This document shows, one piece after another, positions 28,889-38,900 of a DNA stretch of 64,000 bases. The stretch comes from Vigna angularis (Eukaryota; Streptophyta; Magnoliopsida; Fabales; Fabaceae). Each line of letters begins with the position of its first letter. Within the stretch, counting starts at the first letter, position 1. The translations under genes were made by a program, and so were the position numbers. Below the pieces are notes generated by a model, which saw only the letters and a list, made by a program, of their open reading frames with translations, was not told where the DNA came from and did not search any database. The stretch spans positions 14,275,001 to 14,339,000 of the forward strand of contig NC_068979.1 in the NCBI RefSeq assembly GCF_016808095.1. The letters run 5' to 3'.

Positions 28889-31303
28889 ATGCAGGAAGCA
28901 ATTCGGACTAGAAGCAAGAAAACAACAGAACCACTCTTTGAAGGGCTAGACGAGAGTAGAAGGAGGAGAAGAATCAGAACGTCCAGAGAACTTTTCCCTT
29001 CTCCAGAAACTCTCCTCCAAACATCACCACAAGGTTCTGTTCACAGCACAAGAAGTATGGAGAATAACAATGCTAGAAGAACTCTTGCAGATTACACCAA
29101 TCTTGCTGGACCTCAACACTTTAACAGCATAGCTAGACCTAGAGTCAATGCAGCCAACATGGAGGTCAAGCCAGCATTAATTCAACTGGTGAAGAGTAAT
29201 CAATTTAATGGGTTATCTCATGAAAGCCCATATGAGCACCTTACAACTTTCAATGAGATCTGCAACACGGTCAAGATTAATGGGGTGCCAGACGAAGCTA
29301 TCAAACTTAGCTTGTTTCCCTTCTCATTGGGGGGCAATGCTAAGCTTTGGTTAAACTCTTTTCCAGAAGAAAGTTTCACAGAGTGGGAAGCAGTGGTCAC
29401 AAAATTTCTAAACAAGTACTTTCCACAATCAAAGGTGACCAAAGGAAAGCAAGAGATTTCGTCATTCAAGCAGGGCATGGAGGAGTCACTTGGACATGCA
29501 TGGGACAGGTATAAAAGCTTGTTACGCAAAACTCCCATGCATGGTTTCGAAGATCAAGAAGTAGTCCTAACTTTCCTTGGAGGGCTTGGTTCACAAACCA
29601 AGATGATGCTGGATGCCTCAGCTGGAGGCAATATCAAATGGAAGACTCCAGAGGAAGCAACTGACATTATTGAAAATATGGCTACAAGTGACAATGAGCT
29701 ACACAGTGAGAGAGGAGCCCCTACGCAACAAAGAGGGGTTCTGCAATTACAAACCCATGATGCCTTGCTAGCTCAGAACAAAATTTTAACTCAACAGCTG
29801 GAGACTCTGACTAAAACTCTTGCACAATTACCTAAAGAGTTGAAATCTGCTGCACAGGTACAAACCCAGTTATGCGAACTATGTGGAGGTGACCATATCA
29901 ATGGTCAATGTGCGTTGCCAGTGGAAGCCGTGGAGGATGTTAATTTCATGGCTAATCAGTTTCCATACCGCCAAGGGAATTACAATCAAGGGTGGAAACC
30001 ACATCCAAGCATTGGCCAAGGACAAACTGGGCAGTCGAATCAATATAACAAGCAGCAGCAGCAACCAACCTTGTGGCAACAATTATCTGCGCTTAATGAA
30101 AGGCAAACAAGGTTGGAAGAAACTCTTAATCAATTTATACAGAAAACTGAATCTTCTCAAAAGAGCACTGAAGCTGCGATAAAGAATTGGGAGATTCAAA
30201 TGGGTCAGATTATCAAGCGATTGGAAGAAAGACCCGACAGAAATTTTGGGGCTAATACTGAAGTTAACCCCAGAGAAGAGTGCAAAGTGGTTGAGAGTGT
30301 TGATGATGAGAAAGTTGAGTTAGATACAGAACAAAGAAAAGACGCAGAAGAGAGCAAAAGCACTTTTCCTTTCCATCAAGACTTCACAGAATTATTCAAA
30401 ATGGTGGATAATGATGCACCTTGGGAACAGATTTTACAACAGATTACGGTTTACACTAAATCTAATGAAGAAATCTCTACAAAGAAAAGACGTAGAGATG
30501 ATGAGGCAAAGGAGTGTATAACTGTTAAGCAAGAGTCATTTCCCCCTAAAGCACCAGATCCAGGTAGTTTTTCTATCCCTTGCACTATAGGGAAGAAACA
30601 GGTGAAGAAAGCTCTCCTTGATTTAGGTTCAAGTGTTAACTTGATACCTTATTCGTTACTGGAGCAAATTGGCAATGTTAAAGTGAAACCTGTAAAGGTT
30701 AATCTAGTAATGGCCGATGGATCTTCAAAGGAGCCATGTGGGATTGCTGAGGATATTATAGTTTGTGTTGGCAAACTCCAGTTTTTAGCAGACTTTGTAG
30801 TGATGAAGATGGAGACCGAGAAGATACCTATCATACTTGGAAGACCGTTTATGAAAACGGCCAGGGCCATCATTGATGTACATGAAGGTATAGTGGTGCT
30901 CCAAGACAGAGAGGAGAGAGTGGTGGTGGATGTCTTCAAAGATGAAACACAAGCAAAGGAGGAAGAGGCTAGTTATAAAGCTGCATTTCAAGATGCACCC
31001 ATGACTAGAAGTCAAGATGAAAATCTTGAGGTATCAGGTAACCATTGTTTGTTGTTTCAGGTACCCAAGGATGAAGAAGAAACTGGAAAAGGAGAAGAGA
31101 TTCCTAGGGACTGGAAGAAGAGAGAACTCCAACTTGGCACACCTGTGAGACTCAAGAACAAGTTGTGGGTTGTGAAGGGCTTCAAAGAAAAGGAGATGAT
31201 AGAGATAGAGTCTCCACATTCTAGGAGAACCAAAACAGTCCAAAGGAAGCAGTTGAGAAGTTGGTGGAAAGACTACATCAACTATACAGAAGATGGAACA
31301 TGA
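28889..31303 (+). CDS. Athila-type gag-protease polyprotein, 804 residues
   Basis: The gag packages element RNA into particles in the cytoplasm and the protease processes it. An Arg-rich head (about 1-50) precedes the gag core (about 90-240; MEVKPALIQLVKSNQFNGLS, LSLFPFSLGGNAKLWLNSFP, TKFLNKYFPQSK). A zinc knuckle CELCGGDHINGQC (CX2CX3HX4C) lies near residue 330, then a Gln-rich linker. The aspartic protease begins near 575 with ALLDLGSSVNLIPYSL; DLG in place of DSG is normal in Athila-type proteases. ILGRPF is near 650. The start is the ATG at 28889; the frame is open two codons further upstream. The ORF is intact but ends where RT would follow in an autonomous element. The C-terminal KRKQLRSWWKDYINY is not recognised. 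Confidence 0.93.
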   Translation: MQEAIRTRSKKTTEPLFEGLDESRRRRRIRTSRELFPSPETLLQTSPQGSVHSTRSMENNNARRTLADYTNLAGPQHFNSIARPRVNAANMEVKPALIQLVKSNQFNGLSHESPYEHLTTFNEICNTVKINGVPDEAIKLSLFPFSLGGNAKLWLNSFPEESFTEWEAVVTKFLNKYFPQSKVTKGKQEISSFKQGMEESLGHAWDRYKSLLRKTPMHGFEDQEVVLTFLGGLGSQTKMMLDASAGGNIKWKTPEEATDIIENMATSDNELHSERGAPTQQRGVLQLQTHDALLAQNKILTQQLETLTKTLAQLPKELKSAAQVQTQLCELCGGDHINGQCALPVEAVEDVNFMANQFPYRQGNYNQGWKPHPSIGQGQTGQSNQYNKQQQQPTLWQQLSALNERQTRLEETLNQFIQKTESSQKSTEAAIKNWEIQMGQIIKRLEERPDRNFGANTEVNPREECKVVESVDDEKVELDTEQRKDAEESKSTFPFHQDFTELFKMVDNDAPWEQILQQITVYTKSNEEISTKKRRRDDEAKECITVKQESFPPKAPDPGSFSIPCTIGKKQVKKALLDLGSSVNLIPYSLLEQIGNVKVKPVKVNLVMADGSSKEPCGIAEDIIVCVGKLQFLADFVVMKMETEKIPIILGRPFMKTARAIIDVHEGIVVLQDREERVVVDVFKDETQAKEEEASYKAAFQDAPMTRSQDENLEVSGNHCLLFQVPKDEEETGKGEEIPRDWKKRELQLGTPVRLKNKLWVVKGFKEKEMIEIESPHSRRTKTVQRKQLRSWWKDYINYTEDGT

Positions 31304-31343
31304 ACTTTATTGGGTCAAGCTAATGACGTTAAAAGAGCGCTTG

Positions 31344-31359
31344 CTGGGAGGCAACCCAG
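31344..31359 (+). ncRNA. CTGGG/CCCAG hairpin, first copy
   Basis: Stem CTGGG and CCCAG enclose AGGCAA, within the longer conserved stretch TGACGTTAAAAGAGCGCTTG. It lies 41 nt after the gag-protease stop. The sister copy at 31613-31628 has the same hairpin with a slightly different lead (AAACAAGCGCTA). Confidence 0.6.
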
Positions 31360-31430
31360 TTGATTGAAAAACTTTTAATTTTGATTTGGTTTAATTTGTG
31401 AACATTATTCTGTAAATATTTTGTTGAATT

Positions 31431-31570
31431 TAGCATCTACTGAAGGATGCTAGGTGGTTAAGTATCTACTGAAGGATACAATGTTGTAACACCTACTGAT
31501 GGGTGTTGGTAAGAAATTTTGCACCTACTGATGGGTGCTGGTAAGTTTGAAACACCTACTGATGGGTGTT
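31431..31570 (+). ncRNA. Array of five TACTGA(A/T)G-loop hairpins with compensated stems
   Basis: The stems are TAGCATC/GATGCTA (31431-31452), GTATC/GATAC (31462-31479), AACACC/GGTGTT (31488-31507), GCACC/GGTGC (31521-31538) and AACACC/GGTGTT (31551-31570). Every loop is TACTGAAG or TACTGATG. Both sides of each stem change together, so pairing is kept while sequence is not. The units are spaced irregularly and separated by unpaired spacers such as GGTAAGTTTG. The array lies between the two CTGGG/CCCAG hairpins. Confidence 0.7.
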
Positions 31571-31612
31571 GGTGGATTTTAGGTCAGGCTCGTGACGTTA
31601 AACAAGCGCTAC

Positions 31613-31628
31613 CTGGGAGGCAACCCAG
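31613..31628 (+). ncRNA. CTGGG/CCCAG hairpin, second copy
   Basis: It has the same stem and AGGCAA loop as 31344-31359, closing the hairpin block on its 3' side. Both are followed by TTGATTGA. Confidence 0.6.
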
Positions 31629-31770
31629 TTGATTGATTGTTTTTGTTTATTTATTTTTAGTTAGGATTTGCATAAGCATTTTTAACATTGAATTGCAGGG
31701 AACCTATGAGGGACATGTAGGGAAGGCACGTAGGTCAAGAAAAGAAGGAGAAGGGCACATCACGAAAGTG

Positions 31771-31862
31771 CCGCTGAGCGGCAATTACCGCTGAGCGGTA
31801 TTATCGCAGATGGGCTTAAGTTCCCCTTAGCGGAACCCGAGCCCATTGGGGTATTTTTAAAC
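31771..31862 (+). promoter_or_regulatory. Promoter-like module upstream of ORF2
   Basis: Two palindromes, GCCGCTGAGCGGC (31771-31783) and ACCGCTGAGCGGT (31788-31800), are followed by GAGCCCATTGGGG and a TATA-like TATTTTTAAA (31853-31862). This repeats the order of the LTR U3 (palindromes, then a GGGCTTGGGCTT-type box, then TATA). ORF2 begins 215 bp downstream. The equivalent TATTTTTATA is at 43605-43614, and on the minus strand near 17458-17467. Confidence 0.55.
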
Positions 31863-32076
31863 CCTAAGCTGCGCGTTTTTACATTCTTTCAAGCCCTTCT
31901 CTGCACAAACACTTCCACATATCTTCTCTTAGGTTTTGCACATCTTTTTACTCTTCCCTCTTTAGAAAATCTCTCTTTCACTCACTTTTTCACTAGTGTG
32001 CCATCAAAGTTTGGGGTTGGAAGAGAGCATTCTAGTTTGGAAGCATTCTCATATCATCTAGCATCTCCACCCAAGA

Positions 32077-33300
32077 ATGGCATCCTCTTCAGGAAAGAGA
32101 TTGAAAACCATGGCAACCAAGAGAAAGGAAAAGGAACCAGAGCAGCCCCATAATGGCAGGTTCCTTTCTAGGAAACATGAGAAGCACTTTAGGGTGGTTC
32201 AGGACAGGAGACTTCTAATGGAGAGAAAAGTTGGAATGATACCTAACTTTGCTCCTCAATTTGGAGAGCAAGTGTTAGGGAATGATTGGGGAAAGCTAGC
32301 CACTTATCCAGCACCTGCCAACATAGCTGTGGTCAAGGAATTCTACACCAATGCAAAGAAGATTGGTGGTCATCCAGCTGAGAATTATTTGGGCTATGTC
32401 AGAGGCCATGCTATCAGGTTTGATCCTGATTCTATCAACAACTTCCTGGATACTGTGTGGGCTGGTGAGCAATGTCAGTTTGCTCTTAGCATGGAGGAAG
32501 GTGCTGACTTTGAGGATGTTGAGAGAGTACTGTGTATACCTGGAGGACACTTCCAAAGGAATAGATCTGGCGCAGTGGTTAATATTAGGAGGACGGATTT
32601 GACTCCTCTTGCAAAATATTGGATGGCATTTTCTCATGCCAACATTCAGCCATGTTCACATGTGTCAGATATTACTCTCAGCAGGGCACTATTCATCTAC
32701 TGTGCTATCAGAAACTTGAATGTTAATATTGGGCAGGTAATAGCTGATGAAATCAGTGTATGTGCTAACACCTCAAACAACAAAGCACCACTGGGACATC
32801 CTTCTTTGATCACTCACCTTTGCAAACAAGCTGAGGTGGATACTTCTGTTCCACCATTTGAGAGGCCAAGAAAAGCTATAGATGAGGCCTATTACAGACA
32901 GTACTGTGGAGGTGAGGAGGCAGCTCAGCCAGTTCCACCACGCCAGGCTCGTAGAGGGCCAGCACAGAGCCGGACATCTGCGGATACACATGAAGCAGAA
33001 CCATTTCAGATGAGAGACATGTATATGTCTCTTATAGGTGCTCAGTTGCAGTCCATCCATAGAGGGCAGGTGGCCACGGCCGAGATGATAGTGGGGATGT
33101 ATGATACCCCTCCAGCACACAGGTGGACTATGGATGAATTCCATAATGTGGTAGCTTGGCCAGAAGAACCATTGCATGAAGGAGCTGAAGCAGCTGAAGC
33201 TTCAGCTAGAGATATGGAAGAAGATGAAGATGAGGAGGAGGATGCATTTGATGAAGATGAAGATGAGGAGGAAGAGGAAGATACAGAGAGCTCAGACTGA
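32077..33300 (+). CDS. ORF2, plant-transposon-associated protein, 407 residues, function unknown
   Basis: The protein starts with a Lys-rich head (KRLKTMATKRKEKEPEQ), has a globular middle (LLMERKVGMIPNFAPQFGEQ, YVRGHAIRFDPDSINNFLDT, LTPLAKYWMAFSHANIQPCS, LSRALFIYCAIRNLNVNIGQ) and ends in a strongly acidic tail of Glu/Asp. This is the type annotated as 'putative plant transposon protein' (PF20167-like), found in ORFs beside plant retroelement gag or pol. I see no signal peptide, membrane segment or catalytic motif, so an env role is not supported. It is uninterrupted and preceded by its own promoter-like module. Related copies are 51362-52456 (truncated) and the three mini-ORFs. Confidence 0.8.
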   Translation: MASSSGKRLKTMATKRKEKEPEQPHNGRFLSRKHEKHFRVVQDRRLLMERKVGMIPNFAPQFGEQVLGNDWGKLATYPAPANIAVVKEFYTNAKKIGGHPAENYLGYVRGHAIRFDPDSINNFLDTVWAGEQCQFALSMEEGADFEDVERVLCIPGGHFQRNRSGAVVNIRRTDLTPLAKYWMAFSHANIQPCSHVSDITLSRALFIYCAIRNLNVNIGQVIADEISVCANTSNNKAPLGHPSLITHLCKQAEVDTSVPPFERPRKAIDEAYYRQYCGGEEAAQPVPPRQARRGPAQSRTSADTHEAEPFQMRDMYMSLIGAQLQSIHRGQVATAEMIVGMYDTPPAHRWTMDEFHNVVAWPEEPLHEGAEAAEASARDMEEDEDEEEDAFDEDEDEEEEEDTESSD

Positions 33301-33311
33301 TGAGGAGCTGA

Positions 33312-33337
33312 GATAGCATTTACTGATGAATGCTATC
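33312..33337 (+). ncRNA. Nine-base-pair TACTGATG hairpin just after the ORF2 stop
   Basis: Stem GATAGCATT pairs with AATGCTATC around TACTGATG, starting 11 nt after the stop codon. In the W-box element (43958-43983) the stem is GATAACATT/AATGTTATC: a G-C pair has become A-T on both sides. The hairpin is also conserved at 17089 and 51325. Confidence 0.7.
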
Positions 33338-34576
33338 AAATGATTATGCTTTTGTGGTTTAAGTTTTCTGAACTCATTTGTTTTTGTTTTTAGATTAGGG
33401 TTTGATGTACTCTTTTGAAAACCTGGTTTGTGTGATGGTTTGCTATTAACTGTGATTGTTTGATAAGTAATGCTTGATGATGCTTATTGATTGATTGATG
33501 TTGAAATGATGTGCACATTAAATGCTTATACAGGTGATTCACAAGCTTTGTGAACAAATGCATGAAATTATGATTGTGGTTGTGAGATTAAGCAGGATGT
33601 GTATGTCAAATGTGAATGAGCTTATATGTGAGGTTTTGAGCTCCAGAGTTTTGGTATGATTGAATGCTATTACTTTGAAAGCATGAATGATTTTGCCCAG
33701 GTTTTCCATGATTGAATCAATTGCTTGTTTTCCATCATGTGATCAAGGCCGTTTTGTTGAAACCCTTTTTATTGGCCAAATTCATAAAGTTAGCCCACTA
33801 AAAGAGAACACGTTGTGTTCTATCCTTTGAACCCTTAGCCTTGAACATACACTTGAAACCTTTGATTGAAAATCTTTACCTTGAGTTAAGTAGAAGATCT
33901 TATGTGGTATTGTTAAATGTTCAAGTTTGGGGTTATTGGGAAAACATAAAAAGCATTGAGCTAAGAGCTAAAAAGTAAGAATATGCAAAGAAAAAGAAAA
34001 GAAAAGAAAAAGAAGTAAAGCTCAATGCAGTTGCAATTGTAAAAGGCAAGTTGGGAATGAATAAGATGATTGTGTTGTTATGATTCTCTTGACTCAAGGA
34101 TTTTGCGATCCAGAAAAACCAATTTTCTTGTTAGCCCAGCCACATTATAAGCCAGTGAAAAGTCCTTTTGATGATGCATGCTTGTGATTGTTTTGATTGT
34201 GGTAAAATGAAAGGCAAAGTTGATTCATGTGACATTGTGATAGTGGAGTGAATGAGCGAAACACTACACCTCTTATACACTTGTGTGTTTAGTGAAACAC
34301 TTTATCTAAGTGAGGAAATATTCCATAAGCACATGAACATCCATGCTTAATTGATTGATCATTCATGAAAAATAGCATTTGTTGGAATTTAAATGACTTT
34401 GTGAACACTAAAGCATGTGCACATCTTGATTGAACTCTTGGTCATAAGTTTGAGTGAAGTTGTTACTTATCTTGAAAAAGAGGATTTTTGAATGAGTGAA
34501 CTATCATATGAATTGGTTGGAGATTGAGTTACATCTTGTTTGCTTGAGGACAAGCAAAGTTCTAAGTTTGGGGTTG
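33338..34576 (+). other. Conserved 1.2-kb 3' non-coding region with further hairpins
   Basis: No ORF of note. The region is conserved in all Athila-like copies here. Perfect short stems include TTCACAA/TTGTGAA (about 33538-33554), AGAACAC/GTGTTCT around three bases (about 33805-33821) and TTTGCTTG/CAAGCAAA with loop AGGA (34539-34558), the last only 18 bp from the 3' LTR. The sequence just before the LTR, AAGTTTGGGGTTG, would be the plus-strand priming region, though it is not a clean purine tract. Confidence 0.7.
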
Positions 34577-35924
34577 TGATAACAGTTGAAAAACTGTTAT
34601 TTTCATGCTTAAAATTGATACTAAAAGCAACCTTTAGACTTAGAAACTAGCTTGAAATCAATGCTTTTATCTTTATTTTCAGAAATAAGAGAGCTGGACA
34701 GGTTTATGCTTGATTTGAGTGTTTTTGTGCAGGTTTTAAGGTGAATTTAGTGAAAAGAGTGAAGAAGGAGAGAAGTGACATTAGAAAAGACAAGAAAGAG
34801 TGCAAAACGAGAAGTCGAAGGCACCGCTCAGCGGTAATTTACCGCTGAGCGGTACTCAGGAGATTGCGGGAGTCACGCTGAGGGGCAAACTGGCCGCTGA
34901 GGGGAAGAAAAGGGAAGCGCAGTCACCGCTGAGCGGTATTTACCGCTGAGCGCCAATCTTAATAATGGGCTTGGACTCGTTTTCTGGCACTTTTATGGGC
35001 TTGGGCTTAGATCTTTTGTAATTCTAAAATAGTATATAAGGACTTACACGTCCTAGAATTAGTATCTTTGGCAGAACGTAGGCAAACACTCTCTCTTCCA
35101 CCCCTTTGAAGGAGGATCTTGGATGCTCAGGCTACCTCTTCACCTTTTTAGGGTTTATTCTTTCATTCTTTCATTATTGTTCATCTAGGTTCACCATGAA
35201 TATGGTGAACTAAACCTTGTATGTTTGTTGGGGAATCAATGTAATCTCTTGAAGCTCTCATATATGGAATTTATGCTTGCATCTTAATTTAAGACTTATG
35301 CTTTCATTCATCATTAGTTAGGGTTTTTCCTCTTTGCTCAATGCTTGCATTGTTTAACTCATTCTATTGCATGATTATTGGTTTTGTCGATACGGACACG
35401 TACGGGGAAGTCTAGATCCGGGGAATTTCTCCCAATATTATACTGACAATATTATATTGGTTGTCGTTAAGCTCCTGCACTCATGAACTAATCATTAGGA
35501 ATGCTAGGAATTGTATGAACTATTTGATTAGGGAGAAGCCATCTAGAATGGTACTTTAGAGAGTGGCATTAACAATGATGATTTGAATGTTGAATTCCTA
35601 AAATGTATGAGAGTGGATGAGATGAAATTGACCCCCAACAACATATTCATTCATATAATCCATTGAAAGTGTTTATCTTTTGTCTTTGCCATTGATCAAT
35701 TCATGCATACATGTTTAGTTTTCGTCTTGCATAATATAATCCAATTATTTCGTTTGTAAGTCTTAGCTAATCAACAAACCACACAACTAAACTAGGCCGT
35801 GAGTCCTTTGGGAAGAACGATACTTGGTCTTACCAAGTTTATTACTTGAACGATTCGGTCATACTTGCCGATTGTGAAACAAGTTTGTGACATCATATTT
35901 TGGTGCTTACAAATTTGTCCATCA
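34577..35924 (+). repeat. 3' LTR of the young Athila-like element
   Basis: It is 1348 bp, identical by eye to the 5' LTR except C/T at 34853. The palindrome cluster is at 34822-34952 and TATATAAGG at 35033-35041. Confidence 0.95.
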
Positions 35925-35929
35925 GTCCA

Positions 35930-38900
35930 CCAACGCTAGGTTGTTGGAAACAGTAATTGATAGATTGCAACAACAGAATGCCACTCTTATGGAGCAGAAT
36001 GCTACTCTGATGCAACAAAACCAGAACACTTTACAGAGTTTGGAGGCCGCTCGCGCCAACTCTGAGACTACACAGCGGCAGTTAATGGAAATTCTTGCTG
36101 CTACCAGGGGCACGCCAGGAGCGTCCTCTTCTACTGCTACACCACATGCTGAGTGGAGCTTGGAAAGCTTCCTTCAACATCACCCAGCCAAGTTTAGTGG
36201 AACGTGCCTTCCTGATGAGGCAGATCAATGGCTGCGTGACATGGAAAGGATTTTTAATGCAAAGAGGTGTCCGGATGAAAATCGTTTGGCTTTTACAGAA
36301 TATCTTCTGACTGGAGAAGCGAGCCACTGGTGGGCGAGCGTGAAGGCTATACCGACGGACGCTCACAGTCCTGTTAATTGGGAAGTTTTCAGAAGCAAAT
36401 TCTATGAGGAGTACTTTCCGGATAGCGTCCGTTTTGCTAAGGAAGTGGAATTTCTGCAACTGGTGCAAGGGGGAATGTCGGTTTCTGAATACACGAACAA
36501 GTTTAAGCACTTGGTTCGTTTCAATACAATGGCGACCAGTAAGGAGTGGCAGTGTAGAAAGTTTGAAAATGGGCTGAGAAGTGATCTGAAGGTGTTGATC
36601 TCTAGCCTGTGCATTCGGACGTTCCCTGCAATGGTTGAGAGGGCAAAAATGTTGGAGAAGAACATGGCTGAAGCCGAACAACGTAAGAAGCAACAAGCCT
36701 CCAGGGGACCGATTCTATCAAGACCAAATCTGAATCGGAATAGTACTCCATACGCTCGTCCAGTGCAGTCGAGTGGATCTCAAGCTATGGTGGTTGCTGG
36801 ACAATCAGGGCAGCAAGGGTCGGTCAGATGTTTCCAATGTGGAGGACCTCATTTTAGGACAGTGTGCCCTCAGTTGGTTGGAGGAAAATATTGCACTCGG
36901 TGTAGGAGAAACGGCCATCTGGAGAACGAGTGCAATATGGGCGGACGTGCTGTTATGAGACCACCGAACGCTGGAAGGAATCAAACAAGAGGTGGTGGAC
37001 GAGCCCAAGCTGTTGGGCGTGTGTATGCGATTACTGGTGCAGAAGCAGCAAGTTCAGGTACCCTTATCACCAGTACATGCTTGTTATATGGAATGCAATG
37101 TTGTGTTTTGTTTGATTCGGGGGCGACACACTCCTTCATCTCGAAGGCGTGCATTGATAAACTGGGTATATCCGAGAGTGAAATGCAGTTCGATTTGGTG
37201 GTTTCAACCCCAGCGGCTGGCGAGGTTAGGACGTCTACTATGTGCGTTAGATGTCCTATTGAGGTAGAAGGGCGTAGATATAAGGTGAACCTCATATGTT
37301 TGCCTCTCAAAGACTTAGAAGTAATTCTGGGAATGGATTGGCTGAATACCAATCGCATTCTTATAGATTGTGGAGCTAAGGAATTAATTTTTCCTGAAGA
37401 AGATGAAGAAGACTTGGGTGTGACACTCGGTCAATTGAAAGAAGATATCATGGAGGGTGCTAGCTGCTTTTTGATAATGACACACAAAGACAGGGAGGTT
37501 GGAGATATGAATTTTGAGCGATCGTCCAACAACAAGCACAGTGGAGGACGATCGGTTGTGGACGAATTCCTGGACGTCTTTCCGGATGAAGTGCCAGGAT
37601 TGCCTCCCGTTCGTGAAGTGGAATTCACGATTGATTTGGTAACTACAGCAGCGCCTATCTCCGTTCAACCTTACCGGATGGCACCAACTGAGTTGGCTGA
37701 ACTTAAGCAGAAAATTGAAGATTTGATGGACAAGAGATTTATTAGACCGAGCGTCTCACCTTGGGGAGCGCCCGTACTGTTAGTGAAGAAGAAGGATGGC
37801 AGCTCTCGCCTCTGCATTGACTATAGACAATTAAATAAGCTGACCATCAAGAACAAGTATCCTCTGCCACGGATTGATGATCTTCTGGACCAACTGCATG
37901 GAGCGAGCGTGTTCTCTAAGATAGACTTGAGATCAGGTTATCACCAAATTCGGGTTAAAGAAGGAGACATTCAGAAGACGACCTTCCGTTCACGTTATGG
38001 ACATTACGAATATGTGGTGATGCCGTTCGGTGTTACGAACGCTCCAGCTGTTTTTATGGATTATATGAACAGAATCTTCAGGCTGTATTTGGATAAGTTT
38101 GTGGTAGCGTTCATTGACGACATCCTTATTTATTCCAAGAGTTATGAAGAGCATGAAGAGCATTTAAGACTGGTACTTGGAGTTTTGAGGGAAAAAGAAC
38201 TGTACGCTAAGTTGTCTATGTGCGAATTTTGGATGAAAGAAGTGCAGTTCTTGGGTCACGTTGTATCCGCTGGTGGAATTTCAGTTGATCCGGCTAAGGT
38301 GCGAGCGGTATTGGATTGGGAGAGTCCGCGCTCGGTCACTGAAGTTAGAAGTTTTGTGGGATTGGCGGGCTACTACAGGCGTTTCATAGAAGGATTTTCG
38401 AAGATAGTGGCACCGTTGACACAGCTGACCAGGAAAGATCACCCGTTCGCTTGGACCGATCGGTGTGAATCCAGCTTCCAAGAATTGAAGCAGAAGTTGA
38501 CGAGCGCCCCAGTTTTGGTGATTCCGGACACGGCCAAACCATTTGAAGTCTATTGTGATGCATCTCACCAAGGTTTGGGCTGTGTATTGATGCAAGATAA
38601 ACGAGCGGTGGCATACGCTTCACGACAGCTGAAAATACATGAGAGGAATTATCCAACGCACGACCTGGAGTTGGCATCGGTCGTTTTTGCTCTGAAGATT
38701 TGGAGGCACTACTTGTATGAATCAGTTTTCCAAGTCTTCAGCGATCATAAGAGTCTCAAGTACCTCTTTGATCAGAAGGAGTTGAATATGAGGCAGCGGA
38801 GATGGCCTGAATTCTTGAAGGACTATGACTTCGAGCTACTTTATCATCCTGGCAAAGCAAACGTGGTAGCAGATGCGTTGAGCAGGAAGGTGGTGCATGT

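Larger units (their letters stand above)
27179..35924 (+). mobile_element. Young non-autonomous Athila-like element (gag-protease plus ORF2), 8746 bp
   Basis: The LTRs are both 1348 bp; one difference was seen by eye (C at 27455, T at 34853). The element has a tRNA-Asp primer site, an uninterrupted gag-protease ORF and an uninterrupted ORF2, but nothing resembling RT, RNase H or integrase. This is a TR-GAG-like layout that depends on an autonomous Athila partner for reverse transcription and integration. It is the innermost and youngest insertion of the nest. Confidence 0.93.

Noticed and set aside
31431..31570. CRISPR-like array
   Set aside because: The conserved part is only an 8-base loop, the stems vary, spacing is irregular, and this is a plant retroelement.
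32077..33300. ORF2 as an envelope-like protein
   Set aside because: No signal peptide, transmembrane segment or Cys pattern; the protein is hydrophilic with an acidic tail.
31431..33337. Hammerhead ribozyme or C/D snoRNA, because the loop contains CTGATG
   Set aside because: No GAAA core or second helix for a hammerhead, and no D box or guide arrangement for a snoRNA.
35887..35929. LTR-encoded N-terminal extension of the Tekay gag frame
   Set aside because: It is read-through from the inserted LTR; the true start is at 27127, beyond the insertion.
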